From Verrucomicrobiaceae bacterium (GTDB lineage: Bacteria > Verrucomicrobiota > Verrucomicrobiia > Chthoniobacterales > Terrimicrobiaceae): 48,197 nucleotides of DNA. The stretch covers positions 1 to 48,197 of the forward strand of contig QYQL01000033.1 in NCBI GenBank assembly GCA_007280915.1, written 5' to 3'. Positions 17,001-26,940 of this stretch are shown one piece after another; the stretch's first letter is position 1, and each line of letters begins with the position of its first letter. The position numbers and the translations under genes are program-made. The notes below the pieces were generated by a model. It had not been told where the DNA came from. It worked only from the letters and a program-made list of their open reading frames with translations, and made no database searches.

Positions 17001-17894
17001 GTGAAATGCGCGGACGACCGGCGCAAAAACAATCTTCCCGACATGCTCGGACCGGACCACCCGGAGGAGCTCGTCGCGATCTGCGACCAGCTTTCGCGGC
17101 CGATGGCGGACCGGTTTGAGAAGGCGGTGAGCTTGCTGAACAATACCGGTTCGCCGGCTGATCAAACCACCGCCGGTGCCATCAGGTTCTTTCAGGACAA
17201 GCCACTTGCTCACAAGGCAACGATCGGCCCCTGCCCGACCGCTCGCGTCTCCGGAAGAGCCGAGGTGACGGTCGGCATCATGGCTGCCAATGGATCTGCA
17301 GGAGAGGTGGCGTTCCAGGACAGCGGGAGGGAACTCTCCATTTCCGGCATCCCCGAGCTGACCGATCTCTCGAGCCTGAAATCCCTTTCCCCTCAGCCGG
17401 TCCGCCTCAAAATCCGGGGCACGGGCACTCTTGACTGGGCCACGCTTGCCGTCCTCCCGCTCGATTCGCTGGACATTGCCGGTTGTGCGGTTGCAACCAT
17501 TCCGCCGGGCCTGCGGGGTTTTTCAAAAGTCCAGAGCCTCTCGCTGAAGGATACCCGGTTTTCAGATCTTGCCTTGCCACGAATGATGCCGATGCTCACG
17601 AGTTTGGATATTTCCGGGACCGCGATTACCGATATCACCCCCCTTGGCATCTGCCGCAGAATCCAGGCTCTTGATATCGGTCGCCTCGCTCTTGAGAACA
17701 TAAAAATCCTCGCGTTTTTTCCGCTGACGAAACTCACGCTGAGCCCGGTGATGATCGCCGACAAGACCTCCCTGAAAAGCCTGCGCGGACTCCGGACGCT
17801 TCGTGTTCTCCGGGCTCCGGACGATCCCGAGGATCAAACCGCCGCCGAATTCTGGCGTCGACTGGATGCGGGGGAATACGCAACCGGCGGGTGA
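14094..17894 (+). CDS. PAS-pseudocyclase-Ser/Thr kinase-TM-LRR signalling protein
   Basis: A 1266-residue membrane signalling protein. Order: PAS-like sensor (about 1-110); class III nucleotide-cyclase homology region (about 134-290); Hanks-type kinase (about 394-720); one transmembrane helix (about 733-755, TAVIAVSLLVFIAGSVAAF); a long coiled coil (about 760-870); and, from about 1088, leucine-rich repeats. The kinase looks active: GTGGMGKVW glycine loop, Lys 424 in VAIK, HRDLKPGN (Asp 566), DFG (Asp 584). It carries a roughly 50-residue insert before helix E. The cyclase region lacks both metal aspartates (Arg 142 and Gly 186 instead), so it is probably a regulatory pseudo-cyclase. With the kinase inside, the LRR part should lie in the periplasm. 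An AGGA ribosome site is at 14083. The gene ends four bases from the convergent phosphoesterase gene. Confidence 0.92.
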   Translation: MPVPDGDFFRTMIARVSPEDIVLYANSALASYLRVTKADLTGAPLEILAARTRGEVSACFQRPETGRSSNRLVTDDEGRVFEVKTYSEGGILDIVLDEVTTMDSVSRDLRHVSGTSVDVLNEEELRTARQPERRYLTVSRVRMNGISRLAERLAPMEMRLVMNSFVEESAEAILETGCTYYESSGGSVTGIFGAPRYFADHALRAIRAACSQLEKSAQLRAGLFRQGREMPPLSCGIWTGETFVGTLGASATQCYSAVGLTVDLASELSKLARPGEVLISEFTLRNVVQTLPEGWQAIQAEREAEPDLSDFHWPGGDIEPLSEAYLRKVWLIGPGVEDDTSRVEYFADYLYSLKAEGLDEAIPVLRVVRPAEIGDSLELGSDNVVAPQFSQSLGKYKLLGVIGTGGMGKVWKGSDRFGNVVAIKVLHTTETTTDAQLKRFRREAEVMSRLPHRNICRVFEMNEFEGIQYLVMEFVDGLTLSDLLYEHTREEADGTTTKAMPDLKSLIHALRQDRSSRGDAQPTDEENAAPRARETRVLPVEQTLNIFLKICDAVQFAHEHGVLHRDLKPGNILLREDGEPLVADFGLAKISTGDSGQSLSVSGHVVGTLENMSPEQAESSKEVDERADVYALGTILYQMLTGRRHFEATGNIVADAQALQSHEPRRPRTINPKLDSDLEIILLKALRNSPVERYRSVAALEADLQRYRRGEVISARPVSAVELLRKLVLRNRAVTAVIAVSLLVFIAGSVAAFWQITDRAKVAESALKEAEKQREIARQNELLAEERMRQADQEKDRALAASKLQQAAEEAQKQAIQGQNLAQQETEQERKKREEAEKAAEEKIAGVGAQLSEAQKKFEELQAQSAAKPDEPPRRRFQDPFENQDKSFQANRGMNQAAMEFDRNLNAQDLKSYENNPGIIVSRIGDGLEAISQVILADPTLPQAWIIKGRYHLACAVEFAPARDSFQMAVKCADDRRKNNLPDMLGPDHPEELVAICDQLSRPMADRFEKAVSLLNNTGSPADQTTAGAIRFFQDKPLAHKATIGPCPTARVSGRAEVTVGIMAANGSAGEVAFQDSGRELSISGIPELTDLSSLKSLSPQPVRLKIRGTGTLDWATLAVLPLDSLDIAGCAVATIPPGLRGFSKVQSLSLKDTRFSDLALPRMMPMLTSLDISGTAITDITPLGICRRIQALDIGRLALENIKILAFFPLTKLTLSPVMIADKTSLKSLRGLRTLRVLRAPDDPEDQTAAEFWRRLDAGEYATGG

Positions 17895-17898
17895 GGGG

Positions 17899-18333
17899 CT
17901 ACAGAGGGACGATTTCCCAAATCATTCCGCCCCCCTCCAAAACCGTGAGCCACGCATAGGAGGGAGGGGCACCCTTGTTCGGTTTCCCGATGGTTCCAGG
18001 ATTCAAAAACCGTGTGCCATCAATGACTTCATCACGCGGCACGTGGGTATGACCATGCACAAGGAAGTCCACCCCCGGCGCGCGATGCGGCGGTATGTGG
18101 ATCAAAAAGAAGGTGTTCCCCTGTCGATCGAGGGTGAGACTGGCCGGCAGGTCCATGCCGAAGTCGTTGTTGCCCAACACCGCTTCCACGGGCGGTCCGA
18201 TCCTGCGGACGAGTTCGAGCATCGCCGGATCGCAAAAGTCCCCGAGATGCCAGATTTCGTCCGCATCCCGCAAATCCGAAAGGGCTTTTTCCGGGAGCCT
18301 CCCATGGGTGTCGGCGATGACCGCAATACGCAT
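17899..18333 (-). CDS. YfcE/MJ0936-type metallophosphoesterase
   Basis: A 144-residue calcineurin-like phosphoesterase. Metal-binding motifs in order: ADTHG (DxH), HLGDFCD (GD), LGNNDFG (GNxD), LIHIPPH and HGHTHVPR (GHTH), then the C-terminal LNPGTIGKP typical of the YfcE family. These small cytoplasmic enzymes are phosphodiesterases in vitro with unclear natural substrates. I chose the ATG at 18333 because the metal-binding strand starts at MRIAVIADTHG; the frame is open for 13 codons further up. It is divergent from the HU/IHF gene and converges on the large kinase gene. Confidence 0.9.
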   Translation of the reverse strand: MRIAVIADTHGRLPEKALSDLRDADEIWHLGDFCDPAMLELVRRIGPPVEAVLGNNDFGMDLPASLTLDRQGNTFFLIHIPPHRAPGVDFLVHGHTHVPRDEVIDGTRFLNPGTIGKPNKGAPPSYAWLTVLEGGGMIWEIVPL

Positions 18334-18404
18334 TTCAGACCGGAATTTCATGAATCCGGCCGCCGAAAACAATCCTTCATTTATTTTCCCCTTGGAAACA
18401 GGGT

Positions 18405-18433
18405 TGCGGTCGGGAGCGAAACTTGCTTATTAA
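18405..18433 (+). promoter_or_regulatory. Promoter candidate for the HU/IHF gene
   Basis: TTGCGG (18405-18410), a 17-base spacer and TTATTA (18428-18433) lie 25 bases before the ATG of the DNA-binding protein gene. Both boxes are imperfect; spacing is ideal. Confidence 0.4.
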
Positions 18434-18457
18434 GGCACCAACACCAATTCTTAGATC

Positions 18458-18784
18458 ATGCCCAACCTCACCAAACGCGATCTTGTGATGCAGATCAGCA
18501 AGGAAACCGGGATCACCCAGCAGGACGTCTTTACCGTCATCCAGCAGACGCTGGACCGGATCACTGACGCGCTGGCTTCGGGCCGCGATGTCGAACTTCG
18601 CAATTTCGGAGTTTTTGAAGTCCGCCTCACCAAGTCCCGCGTGGGCCGCAATCCGCACAAGCCGGAGAAGGACGTGATCATCCCGGCGCGCGCCACGGTG
18701 AAATTCAAATCCGGGAAAGTCATGCGCCAGCGGGTGCTGCTTCGCACGGACGAGTTGCGCACGGCTTCACAAAAAGAAGCCTGA
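18458..18784 (+). CDS. HU/IHF-family DNA-binding protein
   Basis: A 108-residue nucleoid protein. It begins with the dimerisation helices (NLTKRDLVMQISKETGITQQ and VIQQTLDRITDALASGRDV). The beta-arm signature follows: ELRNFGVFEVRLTKSRVGRN, then PHKPEKDVIIPARATVKFKS. The arm contains the Arg-Asn-Pro tip that intercalates into DNA. A 15-residue tail beyond the core (LLRTDELRTASQKEA) makes it slightly longer than HU. It resembles IHF subunits more than HU, but subunit identity is not clear, so I give no symbol. It is followed after 28 bases by the giant uvrA on the same strand; co-transcription is possible. Confidence 0.94.
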   Translation: MPNLTKRDLVMQISKETGITQQDVFTVIQQTLDRITDALASGRDVELRNFGVFEVRLTKSRVGRNPHKPEKDVIIPARATVKFKSGKVMRQRVLLRTDELRTASQKEA

Positions 18785-18812
18785 GTTTCTGAACCCGGTC
18801 GTCTCCCTGCGG

Positions 18813-21800
18813 GTGGAAAACATCCGGATTCGCGGCGCGCGTCAGAACAACCTGCGCGGCATCGATCTCGATCTGCCGCTCGGCAGTCTGATCGTCGTCA
18901 CCGGGCCGAGCGGGAGTGGGAAGTCGAGCCTCGCGTTTGACACCGTCTATGCCGAGGGCCAGAGGAGGTATGTCGAGACGTTCAGCCCCTACACCCGGCA
19001 GTTCCTCGACCGGATGGACAAGCCGCTGGCGGATTCCATCGAGGGGATCCCGCCGGCCATCGCCATCGAGCAGGCGAACAATGTCCGCACCACCCGCTCG
19101 ACGGTCGGCACGATCACCGAGATCAATGACTACCTGAAGCTCCTGTTCCCGCGACTGGCAAAGGGATTCTGCCCGACCTGCGAGCGCGAAGTGAGGCCGG
19201 AGTCCGCCGCTTCAATCGTCGAGGCGGTCACCAGGCAGTTCCGCAGGAAAACCCTTCTCGTCGCATTCGGCGTTTCGGTTCCACCGAAGACCAAGCCGGT
19301 GGACTTTTTTGAGTTCCTCCAGCAGCAGGGATATTTGAGGGTCTGGCTGGGCTCGCAAATCGTGAGGACCGATGAGGTGCCGCCTGCGGGACGGCTCCCG
19401 GCGCGGGTTCAGGTCATTCAGGATCGCGTGGAAATCACGCCGGCGAACCGAACGAGGCTCTTCGAGGCTGTTGAAAATGCCCTTCGCCTCGGATCCGACA
19501 AGCTCTCCGTTGTGGACCCGGATTCCGGTGAAGAACATCCGTTTTCCTCGGGGTGGCATTGCGCCCATTGCGACGCCGGCATCCGGCCGCCTTCTCCGGG
19601 ACTCTTCAGCTTCAACAACCCGCTGGGCGCGTGCCCGGAATGCCGCGGGTTCGGACGGATCATTGGGATCGATTTCCAGCGGGTGATGCCCGACCGCTCG
19701 CTGTCGATTGCCGAGGGCGTCGTCAAGCCGTTCCAGAGCGGCCAGTCGCGGGAATGCCAGGACGATCTGATGCGCCACGCCCTGCGCAATGAAGTCGATG
19801 TGCGCTGCCCGTTCGAGGAGCTTCCGAAAGCCGATCAGGACTGGGTCATCAACGGCGAGGGCAGCGGCCAGGAGGCATGGGAAAACAACCGCTGGTATGG
19901 GGTCAAGGGTTACTTCAACTGGCTGGAATCGAAAACCTACAAGATGCACGTGCGGGTGCTCCTCAGCCGATACCGGAGCTACCAGCCGTGTCCTGTCTGC
20001 AAAGGCGGACGCTTCCAGCCGGAGACACTGAATTTCCGCCTTGATGGGCTTACGATCGCCGACCTCGCGCACCGGCCGATTGCCGGGCTTCTGGAGATCT
20101 TCTCCGGTCTCACTCTTCCCGAACACGACTCGAGCGCCCGCCTGGTCCACGAACAGATCGCCTCGCGTTTGTATTATCTTTTGGAAGTCGGTTTGGGATA
20201 TTTGACGCTCGACCGTCCGACGCGTTCGCTATCCGGCGGAGAGCTCCAGCGCGTGAACCTGACGACCTGCCTCGGCGCGGCCCTGGTCAACACGCTCTTC
20301 GTCCTCGACGAGCCGAGCGTCGGACTTCATCCGCGCGACACAGGCCGCCTGCTCCGGGTGCTGCGCGGGCTTCGCGACAAGGGCAACACCCTGCTTGTCG
20401 TGGAACACGAGGAAGCCGTCATCCGCACCGCCGACCACATCGTTGACATCGGACCCGGCCGCGGCGCGCAGGGCGGAAACCTCCTCTATTGCGGGCCGGC
20501 GGAGAATTTTGCGAAGACAGATTCCCTGACGGCCGATTATCTGGAGGGCAGAAAGACGATCGCGATTCCCGGAAAGCGGCGCAAGCCGAAGCGGTTCATC
20601 GAGCTGCGCGGAGTCCGCCACCACAACCTGCGCGGTGTGGATGTGAAAATCCCGACGGGCGTCCTCTGTGCCGTCACCGGCGTCTCGGGTTCCGGCAAGA
20701 CATCGCTCGTGCGCGATGTTCTCCACCGTCATCTCGCAGGCGACGAGCCATCCGAGGACGAGGCAGCCGGGTTTGTGAAGTCGATCCGCGGAGACGAGGA
20801 AATCGGGGACGTCGTCATGGTGGACCAGTCGCCGCTCGCCCGCAGTCCGCGTTCGACTCCCGCGGTCTACCTCGGCGCCTACGACGGGATCCGGGAGCTT
20901 TTCGGCACCACGAAGGAAGCCCTCGCGGCGGGCTTTTCGCCGGGAACATTTTCTTTCAACTCCGGTCAGGGGCGCTGCGAGCGGTGCGGAGGTCTCGGGT
21001 TTGAAAAAGTCGAGATGCAGTTCCTCAGCGACCTCTACCTGCGCTGCCCGGAATGCGAAGGGAAACGTTTCCGCACTCCGGTGCTCAATGTTCAAATTCT
21101 CGGAAAATCCATCCACGACGTGCTCGAAATGACCGCGGGGGAGGCGATCGAGTTTTTTGCTCCTCTCGACAAGCGGGGCTTCATTACCCGCCCGCTGCGC
21201 CTTCTTGCCGAGGTCGGCCTCGATTACCTCCGGCTCGGGCAGCCGGTGAACGCGCTCAGCGGCGGTGAATCCCAGCGCCTCAAACTCGTCCACCACCTCG
21301 CGCAGAAACACGAGGATGGCGCCCTTCTGATTTTTGATGAACCGACGACCGGGCTGCACTTTGACGATGTCGCGCTCCTTCTCAAGGTGTTCCGGCGGCT
21401 TGTGGACGAGGGGAACAGCGTTGTTGTCATCGAGCACAATCTTGAGGTCGTCAAATGCGCGGACTGGATCGTGGACCTCGGGCCCGAGGGAGGAGATGCC
21501 GGCGGCCGTGTCATTGCTGCCGGGACGCCCGAGCAGATCGCCGCTTGCCCGGATTCCCATACCGGCCGGTTCCTCTCACCGATCCTCGAAGGCCGCGGAA
21601 TCCGGATCGAGGATGCGCCGCCTGATCAAGCTCCGGCCCCCAAGCCATCCGGGGTCATTGCAATCCGCGGTGCCCGAGAACACAACCTCAAGAACATCTC
21701 GGTGGATATCCCGCGCGATGGAATGGTCGTTGTCACCGGCCTCAGCGGATCTGGCAAGTCGACCCTCGCATTCGACATCCTCTTCGCCGAGGGCCAGCGG

Positions 21801-24236
21801 CGGTTCCTCGACAGCATGTCCCCGTATGCCAGGCAGTTCGTCGAGCAGATGGAAAAGCCGGACGTGGATTCGATCGAGGGCCTGCCGCCGAGCGTCGCCA
21901 TCGAACAGCGCGTGACGCGCGGCGGTGGAAAATCCACCGTTGCCACGGTTACGGAGATCTACCACTTTCTCCGCCTCCTCTTCGCCAAGCTGGGCACCCA
22001 ATACTGCCCGGATTGCCAGGTGCCTGTGGAAAGCCGCACGCCAACCGCCATCGCGGAGGAGGTCCGGAAAACCGCCTCGCGCGGACCGGTAAAAGTTTTC
22101 GCGAATCTCGTGAAGGCCCGCAAGGGCTTCCATACCGACGTCGCCCGCGCGGCCGCCCGCCAGGGGATCGAAACCCTCCTTGTGGACGGCCGCCCGGTTC
22201 CCGTCGAGGGATTCCAAAAGCTGGAGCGTTTTAAGGAACACACGATCGATGCTCTGATCGGGTCGCTGGACAAGCCGGATGCGAAGACCGCCGACGAGAT
22301 GGTGCGCCGCGCGCTCGCCCTCGGTCGCGGCACCGCCCGGATCGTGGACGCGAAAGGCAAAGCGAGCGTCCTCAGCACCGAAATGAACTGCCCGTCGTGC
22401 AGCCGGGCGTTCGAGCCGCTCGACCCGAGGCTGTTTTCGTTCAACTCTCCCCACGGCTGGTGCATGCACTGCCGCGGATTCGGCGAGGTCTGGAGCGGGC
22501 TCGGATCGGGTGCCAAGGAGTTTGACTCCCAGCTCGAGGCCGAGCTCGACGAGGAACGGAAACACGAGGGGCTCGAAGACTCCGAACCCCGTCCGTGTCC
22601 GGTCTGCAAAGGTTCGCGTCTCAACGAAACCGCTTCTCATGTCCTGCTCGGCAGCCACTCGATCAACCATTTCACCGGCGCTCCCGCCTCGGAAGCGCTC
22701 GCTCTTGTCCAGTCGCTCCGATTCACCGGCCCGCGTGCCGGCGTGGCCAAGGAGGTCGTCTCGGAAATCGCCCAGCGGTTGAAATTTCTCGCCAAGGTCG
22801 GCCTCGACTACCTCTCGCTCAACCGCAGCGCAAAGACGTTGAGCGGTGGCGAGGCGCAGCGGATCCGGCTTGCCGCGCAGCTTGGCTCGAACCTGCGCGG
22901 GGTCCTCTACGTTCTGGACGAGCCGACCATCGGCCTCCATCCGCGCGACAATGCCCAACTGCTCGATGCGCTCGCTGCTCTCACGGAAAAAGGCAACTCC
23001 CTTGTCATCGTCGAGCATGACGAGGAGACAATGCGCCGGGCCGACAGGATTCTGGATCTCGGACCGGGAGCCGGAAGCCGCGGCGGTCAGATCGTCGCGT
23101 CCGGCACGCTGGACGAAATTATCAAGTCTCCGGATTCCCTCACCGGCCAGTCGCTTCGATCGCCGATGAAGCACCCGTCGCGGGGATCACGCAGGCCCCC
23201 TGCGGAGGACTGGCTCACCGTCCGCGGCGCGAACCTCCACAATGTCAGCAGTGTCGATGTCCGCATCCCGGCTCACAGGCTCACCGCGATCACGGGGGTC
23301 TCGGGCTCCGGGAAAAGCACGCTTCTGCGCGGCGTTGTCGTCCCCGCCGTCCGCGAGGCGCTGGCCCGGAAGAAGTCTGGTTTCGAACACTGCACTGGCG
23401 TCGATGGAATCCATCCGTTCGGGGCGGTTCTTGAGGTGGACCAGTCGCCGATCGGAAAGACCTCGCGCTCGACCCCGGCGACATACGTCAAAGTCCTCGA
23501 CAACATACGCGCCCTGTTTGCCACGCTGCCTCCGGCCCGCATGCGCGGATACACGAACAGCCGGTTCTCTTTCAACAACGAGGGCGGGCGCTGCGAGGCC
23601 TGTCTCGGACAGGGCGTCATCAAGCTCGAGATGAACTTTCTGCCCCCGAGCTACATGCCCTGTCAGGATTGCCTCGGCCGCCGGTTCAACCCGGCGACGC
23701 TCGAAATCGAATACAACGGGAAATCGATCGGCGATGTCATGGATATGACGATCGAGCAGGCAGCGGAATTTTTTGCCGCCAACCCGAAGATCAAGCGTCC
23801 GCTCGCCCTCCTCGTCGAAACCGGCCTCGGCTACCTCCAGCTCGGACAGCCCAGCCCGACGCTCAGCGGCGGCGAGGCCCAGCGCCTGAAGCTCGTCACC
23901 CAGCTTGCACGCCGGCCAACCTCGCGCGCCGAGGAGGTCCGCACCGCGCGCCGTGGCAAGTCCACCCTCTACGTCCTTGAGGAACCCACCATCGGACTCC
24001 ACGCTCACGACGTCGCCCAGCTCATCGCCGTCCTCCACCGGCTCGTCGATGAAGGCGGCACGGTCGTTGTCATCGAGCACCACCTCGATGTCATCGCCGA
24101 GGCTGACCACGTCATCGACATCGGTCCCGAAGCCGGCTCCAAAGGCGGAAAAATCGTCGCCGAAGGAACGCCGGAAAAAATCGCCAAGTCGAAATCCAGC
24201 CGCACCGCGCCTTTCCTCAAGCCCCTGCTCGGATAA
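18813..24236 (+). CDS. uvrA: Double-length excinuclease UvrA (tandem fusion)
   Basis: 1807 residues, about twice a normal UvrA (940-1000), made of two complete UvrA units joined near residue 945. Each unit has two ABC ATPase halves with zinc-finger CxxC pairs. Walker A motifs: GPSGSGKSS (about 31), GVSGSGKTS (about 623), GLSGSGKST (about 976), GVSGSGKST (about 1495). Signatures: [36 protein letters not shown]. Walker [28 protein letters not shown] and, in the fourth site, LEEPTIGLH with Glu for Asp. Zinc motifs include CPTC, CERCGG/CPEC, CPDC, CPSC and CEAC/CQDC. UvrA dimers load UvrB on damaged DNA in nucleotide excision repair; here one chain could act as a built-in dimer. Double-length UvrA is known from Chlamydiae. 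Start is GTG at 18813. No uvrB or uvrC is in the window. Confidence 0.96.
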   Translation: MENIRIRGARQNNLRGIDLDLPLGSLIVVTGPSGSGKSSLAFDTVYAEGQRRYVETFSPYTRQFLDRMDKPLADSIEGIPPAIAIEQANNVRTTRSTVGTITEINDYLKLLFPRLAKGFCPTCEREVRPESAASIVEAVTRQFRRKTLLVAFGVSVPPKTKPVDFFEFLQQQGYLRVWLGSQIVRTDEVPPAGRLPARVQVIQDRVEITPANRTRLFEAVENALRLGSDKLSVVDPDSGEEHPFSSGWHCAHCDAGIRPPSPGLFSFNNPLGACPECRGFGRIIGIDFQRVMPDRSLSIAEGVVKPFQSGQSRECQDDLMRHALRNEVDVRCPFEELPKADQDWVINGEGSGQEAWENNRWYGVKGYFNWLESKTYKMHVRVLLSRYRSYQPCPVCKGGRFQPETLNFRLDGLTIADLAHRPIAGLLEIFSGLTLPEHDSSARLVHEQIASRLYYLLEVGLGYLTLDRPTRSLSGGELQRVNLTTCLGAALVNTLFVLDEPSVGLHPRDTGRLLRVLRGLRDKGNTLLVVEHEEAVIRTADHIVDIGPGRGAQGGNLLYCGPAENFAKTDSLTADYLEGRKTIAIPGKRRKPKRFIELRGVRHHNLRGVDVKIPTGVLCAVTGVSGSGKTSLVRDVLHRHLAGDEPSEDEAAGFVKSIRGDEEIGDVVMVDQSPLARSPRSTPAVYLGAYDGIRELFGTTKEALAAGFSPGTFSFNSGQGRCERCGGLGFEKVEMQFLSDLYLRCPECEGKRFRTPVLNVQILGKSIHDVLEMTAGEAIEFFAPLDKRGFITRPLRLLAEVGLDYLRLGQPVNALSGGESQRLKLVHHLAQKHEDGALLIFDEPTTGLHFDDVALLLKVFRRLVDEGNSVVVIEHNLEVVKCADWIVDLGPEGGDAGGRVIAAGTPEQIAACPDSHTGRFLSPILEGRGIRIEDAPPDQAPAPKPSGVIAIRGAREHNLKNISVDIPRDGMVVVTGLSGSGKSTLAFDILFAEGQRRFLDSMSPYARQFVEQMEKPDVDSIEGLPPSVAIEQRVTRGGGKSTVATVTEIYHFLRLLFAKLGTQYCPDCQVPVESRTPTAIAEEVRKTASRGPVKVFANLVKARKGFHTDVARAAARQGIETLLVDGRPVPVEGFQKLERFKEHTIDALIGSLDKPDAKTADEMVRRALALGRGTARIVDAKGKASVLSTEMNCPSCSRAFEPLDPRLFSFNSPHGWCMHCRGFGEVWSGLGSGAKEFDSQLEAELDEERKHEGLEDSEPRPCPVCKGSRLNETASHVLLGSHSINHFTGAPASEALALVQSLRFTGPRAGVAKEVVSEIAQRLKFLAKVGLDYLSLNRSAKTLSGGEAQRIRLAAQLGSNLRGVLYVLDEPTIGLHPRDNAQLLDALAALTEKGNSLVIVEHDEETMRRADRILDLGPGAGSRGGQIVASGTLDEIIKSPDSLTGQSLRSPMKHPSRGSRRPPAEDWLTVRGANLHNVSSVDVRIPAHRLTAITGVSGSGKSTLLRGVVVPAVREALARKKSGFEHCTGVDGIHPFGAVLEVDQSPIGKTSRSTPATYVKVLDNIRALFATLPPARMRGYTNSRFSFNNEGGRCEACLGQGVIKLEMNFLPPSYMPCQDCLGRRFNPATLEIEYNGKSIGDVMDMTIEQAAEFFAANPKIKRPLALLVETGLGYLQLGQPSPTLSGGEAQRLKLVTQLARRPTSRAEEVRTARRGKSTLYVLEEPTIGLHAHDVAQLIAVLHRLVDEGGTVVVIEHHLDVIAEADHVIDIGPEAGSKGGKIVAEGTPEKIAKSKSSRTAPFLKPLLG

Positions 24237-24367
24237 ACATTGACCCCGGAAAATCTTTGATATGACGCGATCACATCACGCTAAAGCTTTGTCGGTCCAC
24301 CCAGTTGGCGCAGGAAGTTTTCATTGACGCCGGGCACCCGAAACCTGCTCATACTAGACGTTTTCCC

Positions 24368-26140
24368 ATGACTTATCGCACACACCATTGCAACGCCCTG
24401 CGCTCGGAAGATGCCGGGACCACAGCGACCCTCTGCGGGTGGGTCGCTTCCCGTCGCGACCACGGAGGCGTCATTTTCATCGATCTTCGTGATCGCGAGG
24501 GGCTCACACAGGTCGTATTCCGTCCTGAAGAGAGTCCGGATGCCGCCTCACGTGCTCACGAACTCCGCGGAGAGGATGTCGTTCGCGTGGTTGGTCGCGT
24601 CGCGCCCCGGTTGGCTGGCACTGAGAATGGAAAACTCGCCACCGGTGCCGTCGAGATTGTCGCAACCGGGCTTGAGATCCTGAACGCGGCGGACGTGCTC
24701 CCATTTCCGGTGGACGAGCGGATTGCCAACGAGGATCTGCGTCTGACCTACCGCTATCTGGACCTCCGGCGTCCGGAGATGAGCGGAAACCTCCGGCTTC
24801 GCCACCGCGTGATCAAAACGATCCGCGACGTCATGGATGCCGAGGGGTTCCTCGAAATCGAGACCCCGGTCCTTTCAAAGAGCACGCCCGAAGGCGCGCG
24901 CGATTTTCTCGTGCCATCCCGCCTCTCGCCTGGTGCCTTCTACGCCCTTCCGCAGGCTCCTCAGCAATACAAACAGCTCCTCATGGTGGCCGGCATCGAG
25001 AAATATTTTCAGATTGCCCGCTGTTTCCGCGACGAGGATCTGCGGGCCGACCGCCAGCCGGAATTCACGCAGCTCGACGTCGAGGCCTCGTTTGTGACTC
25101 AGGACGACATCCTCGGTCTCATGGAGAAGTTGCTGGTGGAGGTATTCCGCGAGGCGACCGGTGCGACGATCTCGACTCCCTTCCCGCGCCTCACCTGGCG
25201 CGATGCGATGGACCGGTTCGGCAGCGACAAGCCGGATACCCGGTTTGCGATGGAGATCACCGATCTCGGAGACGTTTTCAGCGCTTCGCAGTTCAAGGTT
25301 TTCCGCGGGGCGCTCGACAGCGGGGGAGTTGTCAAGGCGATCAACGCAAAAGGGTTCGCAAAAATCACCACGGGACAAATCGAGACGCTCACGGAGCTCG
25401 CCAAACAGGCCGGTGCCAAGGGCCTTGCTTTCATCAAGGTGGAAAACGGCGAGTGGAAATCCCCGATCGTGAAATTTTTCAGCGATGAGGAGAAGGCGGC
25501 CCTCACCGGGCGCCTGGCGATCGAGGAGGGCGACCTCATTCTCTTCGGTGCGGACAAGTGGGAGACCGCCTGTGAGACGCTCGGCCGGATCCGCTTGCGT
25601 GTCGCCGAGATCCTCGGGCTTGCCAATGATCCGACAAAACGGAATTTCCTCTGGGTCGTGGACTTCCCGCTGCTCGCCTGGAGCGAGGAGGAGCAGAAGT
25701 GGAATGCCGTCCACCATCCGTTCACACGCCCGTGCGCGGAGGATGCGGGTCTTCTGGAATCCGGCGAATACGGGAAAATCCGCGCGCTCGCCTACGATGT
25801 CGTTCTCAACGGCGTGGAAATCGGCGGCGGAAGCCTCCGGATCCACGAGCCCGGGCTGCAATCGAAGATGTTCTCGGTCCTCGGAGTGGACGAGCAAAAG
25901 CAGCAGACGATGTTCGGCCATATGCTGAAAGCGTTCCAGTTCGGCGCGCCCCCGCATGGCGGGATCGCGCTCGGACTCGACCGGCTCGTCATGCTGATCG
26001 CCAACGCCGAGAGCATCCGCGATGTCATCGCCTTCCCGAAAAACAACCGCGGAGTCGAGCTGATGACCGGCTCTCCCTCCGAGGTCGATTTCAAGCAGTT
26101 GCGCGAGTTGTATATCCAGAGCACGAAGAAGCCGGCTTGA
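24368..26140 (+). CDS. aspS: Aspartyl-tRNA synthetase (bacterial type)
   Basis: A 590-residue class IIb synthetase of bacterial length. It begins with the OB-fold anticodon-binding domain ([20 protein letters not shown]). Catalytic motifs follow: motif 1 around [16 protein letters not shown], motif 2 [20 protein letters not shown], and motif 3 [13 protein letters not shown] near the end. The bacterial GAD insertion lies between motifs 2 and 3 (roughly residues 300-420). It charges tRNA-Asp; whether it also charges tRNA-Asn depends on residues I cannot judge without an alignment. I chose the ATG at 24368; the frame is open 21 codons further upstream. TTGACG (24324) and CATACT (24350) lie upstream but 20 bases apart, so the promoter is uncertain. 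Confidence 0.97.
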   Translation: MTYRTHHCNALRSEDAGTTATLCGWVASRRDHGGVIFIDLRDREGLTQVVFRPEESPDAASRAHELRGEDVVRVVGRVAPRLAGTENGKLATGAVEIVATGLEILNAADVLPFPVDERIANEDLRLTYRYLDLRRPEMSGNLRLRHRVIKTIRDVMDAEGFLEIETPVLSKSTPEGARDFLVPSRLSPGAFYALPQAPQQYKQLLMVAGIEKYFQIARCFRDEDLRADRQPEFTQLDVEASFVTQDDILGLMEKLLVEVFREATGATISTPFPRLTWRDAMDRFGSDKPDTRFAMEITDLGDVFSASQFKVFRGALDSGGVVKAINAKGFAKITTGQIETLTELAKQAGAKGLAFIKVENGEWKSPIVKFFSDEEKAALTGRLAIEEGDLILFGADKWETACETLGRIRLRVAEILGLANDPTKRNFLWVVDFPLLAWSEEEQKWNAVHHPFTRPCAEDAGLLESGEYGKIRALAYDVVLNGVEIGGGSLRIHEPGLQSKMFSVLGVDEQKQQTMFGHMLKAFQFGAPPHGGIALGLDRLVMLIANAESIRDVIAFPKNNRGVELMTGSPSEVDFKQLRELYIQSTKKPA

Positions 26141-26186
26141 GTCCTTCCGCCTTGTGCGCCGCTGGGAAATGTGTTTGCTAGGAAAC

Positions 26187-26657
26187 ATGGAACTCACCTC
26201 ACCTCATCTGCCCGCTGTCGGGTTGGTTTCCGAGCTCAGCAAGGAGGATCGCGACACGCTGAGCTCGTATGGAAGCTTCCACCTCGCCCAGCCGGGTGAC
26301 ACCCTGATCGAGGAGGGTCTTCCGCACGGGAAGCTCTTCTTCGTCATCAGCGGACTTCTGCACGCCCGGCATGAGGAAACCCTTTTGGGGCCGATCCGCC
26401 AGGGCGAGTGGGTCGGCGAGGTCGACCTCTTCGATCCGGCCAGCGCGGTCTGTTCGGTTGTCGCCATCGAGCCCAGCCAATACTGGATGATCACGCGGGC
26501 GGATCTCGAGGATTTCATCAACAACTACCCGGAGGCGGGGATCCGGATCCTGATCGGGGTGGCCGGGACGCTCGGCCGTCGCCTCCGCGGGGTGACAAAA
26601 AAGCTCTCCGAGCAGACCGAACTCGCCTCGATCCGGAATTCCCTGTTCGAAAGTTGA
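26187..26657 (+). CDS. Cyclic-nucleotide-binding-fold protein, no effector domain
   Basis: A 156-residue single-domain protein with the Crp/PKA-R beta-roll (about residues 20-130): QPGDTLIEEGLPHGKLFFVISGLLHA, then GEWVGEVDLF. No helix-turn-helix or other output domain follows, only a C-terminal helix (GVTKKLSEQTELASIRNSL). The phosphate-binding cassette keeps the Glu of GE but has no Arg in the next segment (DPASAVCSVVA), so cAMP or cGMP binding is doubtful. It may be a structural or protein-binding module. The ribosome site AGGA is four bases before the chosen ATG. It lies 46 bases after aspS and 16 before acyP, on the same strand. Confidence 0.82.
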   Translation: MELTSPHLPAVGLVSELSKEDRDTLSSYGSFHLAQPGDTLIEEGLPHGKLFFVISGLLHARHEETLLGPIRQGEWVGEVDLFDPASAVCSVVAIEPSQYWMITRADLEDFINNYPEAGIRILIGVAGTLGRRLRGVTKKLSEQTELASIRNSLFES

Positions 26658-26673
26658 AGAGGTTTTTCCTGTC

Positions 26674-26940
26674 ATGAAGTCCGTCCAAGTCCACTACGAT
26701 GGCCGAGTCCAAGGGGTGGGGTTCCGTTGGACGGTGAAAAATCTGGCGTGTGGATTCGAAGTGGCTGGAAACGTGAAAAACATGCCGGACGGCCGGGTCG
26801 AGCTTCTGGCCCAGGGCGAGGAGACGGACGACTTTCTTGAGGCGATCCGGGTGAGCGAACTTGCCGGCCACATCGAACAGGAGCGCATCTCGGAAATCCC
26901 CCGTGTTTCCGGGCTCCGGGGGTTCACAATCATCCCATGA
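26674..26940 (+). CDS. acyP: Acylphosphatase
   Basis: An 88-residue protein of exact family size. The P-loop-like RVQGVGFRW carries the catalytic Arg, and NVKNMPDGRVELLAQG supplies the catalytic Asn. It hydrolyses carboxyl-phosphate bonds such as in acetyl phosphate or 1,3-bisphosphoglycerate. Its stop overlaps the start of the ABC ATPase gene (ATGA), so the two are translationally coupled. No functional link between the two families is established, so this is probably just compact packing. Confidence 0.95.
   Translation: MKSVQVHYDGRVQGVGFRWTVKNLACGFEVAGNVKNMPDGRVELLAQGEETDDFLEAIRVSELAGHIEQERISEIPRVSGLRGFTIIP

Noticed and set aside
24324..24355. aspS promoter TTGACG...CATACT
   Set aside because: The 20-base spacing is outside the normal sigma-70 range, so it was not listed as a feature.
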